A DNA stretch of 64,000 nt, taken from the NCBI RefSeq assembly GCF_014898815.1, contig NW_026515433.1, positions 146,501 through 210,500 of the forward strand. Reading direction: 5' to 3'. Under the pieces are notes generated by a model. The model was not told where the DNA came from. It did not search any database and was given only the letters and a program-made list of their open reading frames with translations. The position numbers were made by a program, and so were the translations under genes. This DNA comes from Panonychus citri (lineage: Eukaryota > Arthropoda > Arachnida > Trombidiformes > Tetranychidae). This document shows positions 57,799 to 64,000 of this stretch, one piece after another; within the stretch, counting starts at the first letter, position 1, and each line of letters begins with the position of its first letter.

Positions 57799-59137
57799 TT
57801 AGCATAGAAAAGATTTAGTTAATTGAGCTGTTCCATTGTAATGATAATCACCAGTATCGATATTCAGGATTTGGGCCATAATTGGGTAAAGATCAATATT
57901 GAAAAATGATCGATGAGTTAATTCGTAGCCTTGTTTGAAATTGGGGCCAATTCCAAGGAAAAGAGATCTCATATCAGGTTGAGTATTATTATTACCATGA
58001 TTGCCCCAGGCTGATGTTCGATGGACCCATGTAGAGAAAGTGACCTCATATCCAGGCTCAGCTTCGACGACGATTGGCATAATACGACGATGATCTCTGA
58101 GAAAAGAAAACGCAAACGTCAAAAATGATTGACGAAGAAAAAAATTCCGGATTTACCTGTAGAAATATTCATGAGGAACTTGCGACTTAAGATAAACTTT
58201 ATAGTGATGAATTGGAGCGTTTTTCAAGAGCATCGAGTAAACTTGATCAAATTTACCTTCCTCAGGAAGAATACCGATTGCTTGAGATTCTCCGAATGAA
58301 CGGAATAAACTGGTGTCCAGAACTCGCGTTAAATTAACTGTATTATGATGATTAACTTGAGTCATTCCATGATCGCTTAGAAATATAATATTTGTATCTT
58401 CTAATAATCTTCTGTCTGCAAGGCCTTTAAGTAAATAGGCTGCGAATTTGTCTGTGGCTCTGACAGTTTTCAGAACTTTACTCGAATAAGGCCCATAAAC
58501 ATGGCCAAAGTATCGGGCTGATTGATGTAGAGAAACACGAGATTCGCAGCATCTTTGGGTCGGGTCATCCAATCGAACAGAATGTCCGCTCGTTCTTCGA
58601 GACTCATTGACCCATTGTACTTGTGCATGTACGAAGCAGTGAGTCCATGGTATTCAGAACAACACCCAGGCCACATTATTACACCGCTTTTATGACCTGC
58701 GAGTTCGTTGGCGATCTATGGTGAGAATCGTACATCAATCATTTAATCATGAAAAGATTTCAACTCACCCAGAGAGGTAAAGAGTAGCCATTATCCCACC
58801 ATTTGGAATCAGTGATGCTTTTATCAAAAATCTCATCGAATTCTGGATCATACATTTCATTATCGACGATTCCATGTGACTCTTCATAAAGACCAGTGGC
58901 AATTGAGAAATGATTGGGAAACGTTTTACTCGCAAACAGCGGGTACATGGAACCAGTCACTCCGTTTGCTTTGATTGACCAAAGTGTCGGTGTCAAAGTT
59001 GGGGATAAATAGTCACCTCTGAATCCATCAAATGAAACAACAATCAGTCGAGGACCAACATCATGTCCAATGATGTACGAAGCGATAAAGTTAAATTGCG
59101 ATAAAAACAATAAAGTTAATACTAATTTGAATCTCAT
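57799..59137 (-). CDS. Enpp: Ectonucleotide pyrophosphatase/phosphodiesterase (ENPP4/5-like), with a one-base frame break
   Basis: Exons 59137-58769, 58715-58157 and 58096-57799. The signal peptide is MRFKLVLTLLFLSQFNFIAS. Metal and catalytic residues of the alkaline-phosphatase fold are visible: D37 in VVSFDGFRGDYL, the nucleophile T72 in ASKTFPNHFSIATG, QPD in exon 2, SDHGM, and the His in WGNHG. It should be a secreted or surface zinc enzyme that cleaves phosphodiester bonds of nucleotides. At 58505-58506 the frame slips: QPDTLAMFM continues as ..FGHVYGPYSS in the other frame, and one more G (TTTGGG) restores QPDTLGHVYGP and all exon phases, giving about 408 residues. No C-terminal membrane anchor is evident, unlike vertebrate ENPP4/5. 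Confidence 0.92.
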
Positions 59138-59262
59138 TGTTGATCAATTTCAAGATCAACCGAGTAAAACCAGCGAAGCAAAAAAATAAAAGTAAACAAA
59201 TAAACTAATTAATTCAAAAGCGTTTGCGCAGCAAACGTTTTGCGAATCAATTAATCAAATTA

Positions 59263-59373
59263 ACAATCGGTTGATATTGATTGTTTAATTGTGACAGAAA
59301 AACAATGATTAGATTTGAATTTTATCAATCATTTTACGATAATTATCTGTATTAGTTAGAGGATTTTGATCAA
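59263..59373 (+). repeat. Segment A, right copy
   Basis: Matches 54252-54363 with a few substitutions. It is followed here by segment B rather than preceded by it. Confidence 0.88.
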
Positions 59374-59408
59374 ATAATATTCTTTCTAGTCATTGAACTT
59401 GATCAATC

Positions 59409-59980
59409 TGAACTTTACCAACTTACTTTCTAATTAAATTGAATTTAGATTTGATTGACTATTCAATTGAACTTTTTGGTCCAATTAGGTAAATTGATTA
59501 TCACTTAATCATTATCATTATGACCTGAAATGAGAAATGAAATAATCAGATAAATTGGATGAAAAATGAGCAAAACCAAGTAAAAATGATCATCATTAAC
59601 TTGAGACAATTTGAGTGGCACACTAATTGTTGAATGTCTAAAATGACTGATAATCTTTATTGCAATCAAACTAATTACCAATAACCATGGTCAATATGGA
59701 ATTAATTCTGTGACCTTAAACAATCAATCTAACGATTAACTGTCCTTGTTCAACGTTCTGTAACTTTCTCTTGATCTTTCTCTCGATCTTCCTCCTCTTC
59801 CTCCTCCTCTAAAAGCTTCTTCCTCCTTCCTTCCAATACCAACAATATTTTCTCCACCACCACCACCTTCTCACCTTGAATCTAATCCCAATACGATTAA
59901 CCCTCCACAATGAAGTATTTATCTCCTCCTTGTAGTGCGAGAATGTTAATTGTAACCGAAAATCAAAAAGATCAACATCA
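59409..59980 (+). repeat. Segment B, right copy
   Basis: Matches 53658-54250 and lacks the roughly 30-base extra stretch of the left copy. Similarity ends around AAAAAGATCAACA in both. Confidence 0.9.
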
Positions 59981-60377
59981 ACAGTCGTTGTTGTCATTAT
60001 CACTATTTAATTGTAATTGCTTAGTATCTTTCCCTCTTTCGTCAACATTTAATTGTAGTGAAAGAAAAAGTTTCAGTTCAATTTGGACATAAAGTTGATT
60101 TGAAAATCAAACAATTAACTCGACGATTTTCTGGTTCAACTTGTTGTGCCTTTCGGTACAATAATTAAGTCAAAAGTTTTGTGTCTCTTTTTTTGTCACC
60201 AAAAGGCTCGTTCATTTATCGACAACATCTCATAGAGACAACATCGAGTCTTTTTCTTTCACATAATAGTTGAATCGAGAGATTAATTTACTAATCATCG
60301 AAAACTCTGCCTGAGAGTAAACTTAATTTCTTTGTTGGTATTAAATTGATCAACCAAATACCTGGAACAAAAATAAC

Positions 60378-61599
60378 ATGGAAAACAACATGGATCTCAT
60401 CAAAACAATCGGAATCATTGTGATATCATCTTGCTTTGTAATTAACTACTCGATGGCCGTACAAGGTGATAAGACGGACAGTTGTGATATCGATTCGCTT
60501 GACCAATGTGCCAAACGGTTATTCGGGTATGGTGACCCTAATTATACATTTGCTACGACAGAGGAACAGGTTCTTCAACAGTGCAAGTAAGTAGCTCTTG
60601 GTGATTATTGTTGATTCAATTGAAATTAAATTCTCTTTACAATCAATCCAATAGAACATCAAAAGAAGCAGAAGTTTGCATACGGCAATATAATAATCGT
60701 TGTGTCAAACCATTCGCACGTCAATACATCAACATTATGCTTCGAGGTCCATTGAAGTCATTGAAGGAACGATGTGCCTCAAAAAAAGGTGTCGAAGGTC
60801 AGTAACTATTGATCATTTTGTTTACTCGTTTCAATTAACCAACGAAAATCATTGATAACATTTCCATTCACTTCTCCATGAATCAGAATACCTGAAAAAC
60901 TCTGATTGTTTGACTGCGACCAAAAAAGACTTGGATGTTTGTACTCATGATGTTATTGAAAACTTTATGCTTGTCCCGAAAACCAAGAAGCCCGAATGGA
61001 TCCCGTTGTCTTGCTGGTGAGTAAATTCAATGCGATTGTTTGTCAATATCAATTGACCAAAGTTCGAGTCAAAAAAACCAACCTGAATCTGAACTTTTCC
61101 ATAATCGAGACAAAAAGATCGAATTTAATTATTCTTTTTATATAAAATTGTTTTTCATTAATTTCTAATTGTTGTGACTTACTACTACAATTCCACCAAT
61201 TTAACCCGAATTGAATTGTAACAATCGAGATCAAATCAATTTACTCGCAGTTTTTTATTTTCTCCTCGATTTTTGCTACTGTGTCAACTTTAATTTTCTA
61301 AACGATTAATTTATTTTTTCAATACAATTTTCAGTTATCTAAGTAAATTGGAACAATGCTCGAAATCAGCAATCGAAAACAAATGTCCTCCTAACCAAAC
61401 TGAATACACTCATAAAGCGATGAGGAACCTTCGAGGAGACATCTTAGATCTTTTCTGTGACCACGAACTGGAATGGGGAACAAGCAAATGCGACGAATTC
61501 GCGTCTCATTTACCAACGAGGGAAATCAAAGGCAAAAAACCCGAATCAGTGTTACCAGTGATTCTCAATTTGATGAACAAGTATATAGCTAAACAATAA
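60378..61599 (+). CDS. Secreted cysteine-rich protein of unknown function
   Basis: Exons 60378-60586, 60655-60797, 60887-61016 and 61335-61599 join in frame to about 248 residues. A signal peptide is evident (hydrophobic TIGIIVISSCFVINYSMA after a short N-terminus), with likely cleavage near AVQG. The mature part carries 14 cysteines spread through all exons, an even number that suggests disulfides, plus an NYT glycosylation site. The helical, evenly spaced Cys pattern recalls arthropod hemolymph or salivary proteins such as the 27-kDa hemolymph family, but I cannot show a motif that proves it. There is no membrane anchor. Confidence 0.75.
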
Positions 61600-62329
61600 G
61601 CAGAATTAAAACATTTAATTAGCACAAATTTGTACAAATCAAGAAACAACAACAACAAAATCATATCATTTTTCTTGTAGTACGTTTTTTATTTAGTGAC
61701 ATTTTCATAGCTCTTGATATTTTTTATACACAACTGATTGTGATTTATACAAAAAAAACAAACAAATAAACACAAATATCATCAAGTCATTTAGAAATAG
61801 TTAATTGGTTTGACATTTCGTAAATGACAATTAAGACTTTTTGTATTGATTGAATCAAGTCAATTGAATGGATGTAATTTCGTTCAATGAACAATAAAAA
61901 AACCATTTCTGTTTCAATTTAATCAATTTGATCTTAATGTCGGAAAATAATTTGTCAATTGTATGAAAGATATTGATGATAATGACAATGATTATGGTGG
62001 AGCAACAGAAACATTAACAAGAGGAAAGAGGGAGGAAGCAAAACAGTCAAGGTAAAACGGATCATTAAGATGAATTGAAATGTAGGTTAAATTGCAGAAT
62101 CAGATTTGTTTGGATTATTATCATTATCTTTCTACTCTTCTGGATGGAACTTTCTCTTTTTCTTCGAGAGTTTGTTTGTAAAATAATTTAGTGAGTTGAG
62201 AAAATGATGATGAACATTAACAGTATGGAACGAGAATGTTTACTTGTTTGTGGTTAATTTTAACTAACCCTCCAAATTTCGAGAATCAAATGTAAACCTG
62301 AATACAAGGTTGTTCTGTTTGTTTATCTC
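61600..62329. other. 3' flanks of the secreted-protein gene and ecdysoneless
   Basis: AT-rich DNA with an AATAAA-type hexamer at about 61765 and another near 61890. No coding exon was seen on either strand. Confidence 0.5.
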
Positions 62330-64000
62330 TTATTTAGGTTGTGAGGATGATGAAGAATCACGAGGAAGATGAACTCCCATCAGAGAGAGTAAATTGGATC
62401 CTGGTCCAGGCAAACCTTTCTGACTATCGAACGATTCGAGAATGTTTTTTAAGGCAGTGAGTTCTGGGTCGACGGGCGGAAGGGTCGATTCGTTATCTGT
62501 ATCATCCAGATCTTCATCTTCATCACAAGTCGCCAGTGGAGGCTCACCAATTTTCACTTGGTCGTTGTTACTTTTGGGTTTTCTCTCGAAACTTTTACCA
62601 ACCAAAGTTTTATCCAGCTCTCTATCAATCGCTTCCATGTAATGTTTCATGTCTTTGAACATCGGATTTGTTGAGTTGCTCTTATTATTCTTATGTTTCT
62701 TTCGTTTGGTCACTTTCTTAGTCTTAGATAAACTCTTTACTGGAGTTAGAATGCGAAAAGTAGGATTGTCTCCGTCGCTATCAGAACTATCCTTTTCATC
62801 GGGCGCACTTTCCATCTCATAATCGGACATACCGGATGAAGATGAAGATGATTCTGTCGATGGCAATGGGAATGAGAGAATATTTTTCAATGCATCACCA
62901 AATTTATCTTCATCAAATTTAATTGGCTCTAAATCGTGAGTAATGTTTGGTCTTAAATTATCAACAGGAATTTCAGCTCCTTCGATTCCAACATCATCGT
63001 AGTTTATGAAAGTTTTAAAGGCTTCAGGGATCTTTTCAGCAAGATTTTCATTCAGATCTTTATCGTTCAGAAATTGACCAATCAATACATCTTCTAATTT
63101 TTGTTGACTTATATTAATCCAATCATCACTGTCTTCAGGTTCAAGTGAGCTCTCTTCGCGCTTTAAACGATCGTAATCAACAGAAACAGTTTTAACCAAT
63201 TTTAAAACTCGTTGTCCAATGTCTTCATCACAAGCGACTGAGTCTTTCGAGGATTCCATTGATGAGCGATAGAAATCATAAGCTTTATTAAGTAACTCTT
63301 TGTATCGTCGAGATCCTTGGATATTATCTTTGAAATAACCTTTATCCTCCAAGCTTTTGACCATTTTCACCCAAAGTTTTTCATTGCATTTCTCGGTTGA
63401 GATTGGTGATGTTTCATCACAAGAATTGGTCGCTTTTACCCGACTAATTAGAATTTCAAAGCCACAGGCAATCTTAACACCTAAATCGTAAGATTTAAAT
63501 AATGGCGATTCTCTTGGAGGCAAATTCCAGCCAATCTTTGGATCAGGATCATATTTTTGGCTAATCGCTTGAGCATACAAACACTTGGTAAAAGTAACGT
63601 TTCTTTTAACACGAGTTTCTGGTGGAAAATATTTCATTGATCTTATGGCCTGAAAGTCCTTCAAGTCTCGATGATAAAAAGCTCGCACAGCCCATGAGAT
63701 TAAGTTGGGTTGATGACTGAGCAACATCGCCACTCCTGCAGGAATGAAACACTGAGCTCGATGTTTTTGAGTGGTAATTTGCATAGGAAACATGGTGATC
63801 CGTCGACGAATAGAATACTGAATTTTCTCTGCGCATTTGGTTTTTTTCCCTTCATCTCGTATAACCGATAAAGCTTGAGTAATGTCAATGGACGAGTCGC
63901 AAATGTTTTTGGTCTGAGGTATTACACTGGGTGGAATTAAATGAACTTCTCCGTTGAATATAAACACCCGTTGGTCACTAATCTCGGGCTCGGCCCATTT
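62330..64000 (-). CDS. ecd: Ecdysoneless (ECD/SGT1), C-terminal part, cut by the window edge
   Basis: The frame is open from the edge to the stop at 62330, 556 residues, and continues upstream of the window; the first ATG of the gene is not present. Family blocks are VFIFNGEVHLIPPS, RAQCFIPAGVAMLLSHQPNL, AVRAFYHRDLKDFQAIRSM, PPETRVKRNVTFTKCLYAQ, an acidic middle, and the end ILESFDSQKGLPGPGSNLL followed by MGVHLP. ECD helps assemble the U5 snRNP with PRPF8 and the R2TP chaperone; Drosophila mutants lack ecdysone because torso-family and steroidogenic transcripts are mis-spliced. No internal intron was seen here. Serine- and lysine-rich linkers vary from other species. Confidence 0.95.
   Translation of the reverse strand, partial: KWAEPEISDQRVFIFNGEVHLIPPSVIPQTKNICDSSIDITQALSVIRDEGKKTKCAEKIQYSIRRRITMFPMQITTQKHRAQCFIPAGVAMLLSHQPNLISWAVRAFYHRDLKDFQAIRSMKYFPPETRVKRNVTFTKCLYAQAISQKYDPDPKIGWNLPPRESPLFKSYDLGVKIACGFEILISRVKATNSCDETSPISTEKCNEKLWVKMVKSLEDKGYFKDNIQGSRRYKELLNKAYDFYRSSMESSKDSVACDEDIGQRVLKLVKTVSVDYDRLKREESSLEPEDSDDWINISQQKLEDVLIGQFLNDKDLNENLAEKIPEAFKTFINYDDVGIEGAEIPVDNLRPNITHDLEPIKFDEDKFGDALKNILSFPLPSTESSSSSSGMSDYEMESAPDEKDSSDSDGDNPTFRILTPVKSLSKTKKVTKRKKHKNNKSNSTNPMFKDMKHYMEAIDRELDKTLVGKSFERKPKSNNDQVKIGEPPLATCDEDEDLDDTDNESTLPPVDPELTALKNILESFDSQKGLPGPGSNLLSLMGVHLPRDSSSSSQPK

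Larger units (their letters stand above)
59138..60377. other. intergenic with segments A and B
   Basis: A short hairpin CGTTTGC-GCA-GCAAACG lies at about 59221-59237. The right copies of segments A and B fill 59263-59980. The open frame at 59910-60092 lies across the repeat edge and is not believed to be a gene. The promoter of the secreted-protein gene should be near 60250-60350. Confidence 0.55.

Noticed and set aside
59910..60092. 60-codon frame starting MKYLSPPCS
   Set aside because: It lies across the edge of duplicated segment B, and the other copy (54183) diverges and stops early, so no coding constraint is visible.

Overview
The window reads as nuclear DNA of an arthropod, most likely an acariform mite or another chelicerate. 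It is AT-rich, introns are short (about 45 to 150 nt in most genes) with GT-AG borders, and the genes are single-copy animal genes. They include a zinc-finger factor of the rotund/squeeze type, an ecdysoneless orthologue and a secreted cuticle protein with an arachnid-like RR-2 chitin-binding domain. The species cannot be named from the sequence alone.

Layout, left to right: a rotund/squeeze-type C2H2 gene (+, 0.2-3.7 kb); a COMP-type thrombospondin in nine exons (+, 5.8-9.8 kb); a 7-kb gene-poor stretch rich in GAT and GA repeats; ATP synthase subunit g (-, 16.8-17.2 kb); UCHL5/UCH37 (+, 18.1-19.5 kb); an MLF-family gene (-, 20.3-21.2 kb); an SLC35F6-like transporter (+, 23.0-25.9 kb); the cuticle gene (-, 27.2-27.8 kb); and METTL3 with an unexpected N-terminal RING-like finger (-, 28.3-29.8 kb). 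From 30.6 to 38.2 kb lies a non-LTR-retrotransposon-like element. Then follow C2CD5 (+, 39.1-44.5 kb), TBL1XR1/ebi (+, 45.6-47.5 kb), cytosolic leucyl-tRNA synthetase (-, 47.8-51.5 kb), two tandem PTCD3 (mS39) genes with the first copy 3'-truncated (+, 51.7-57.3 kb), an ENPP-family phosphodiesterase (-, 57.8-59.1 kb), a secreted cysteine-rich gene (+, 60.4-61.6 kb) and the 3' part of ecdysoneless (-, 62.3 kb to the edge).

The most unusual region is the 7.5-kb element. On the minus strand it carries an ORF1/gag-like gene with three zinc knuckles and an apparent intron, a second protein of unknown function (ORF-X), and a 1045-residue endonuclease/reverse transcriptase with all catalytic motifs recognisable. 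Between ORF1 and the polymerase, on the opposite strand, is an intact intron-containing gene. Its predicted protein joins a dsRNA-binding-like N-terminus to a ubiquitin-specific-protease-like C-terminus in which the Cys, His and Asn catalytic positions can be aligned. A 33-bp motif occurs four times across the element in one orientation. I know of no described retroelement with this arrangement. It is my candidate for the undescribed system, possibly an element-encoded deubiquitinase or RNA-silencing antagonist, and that function is inference.

A recurring technical feature is single-nucleotide frame breaks in otherwise well-preserved conserved genes: ATP synthase subunit g, leucyl-tRNA synthetase, ENPP and possibly the zinc-finger gene. 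In all but the zinc-finger gene one added base restores frame and exon phase. They look more like residual assembly errors at short homopolymers than like four independent pseudogenes. Exon borders below were read by eye from splice motifs and frame continuity.
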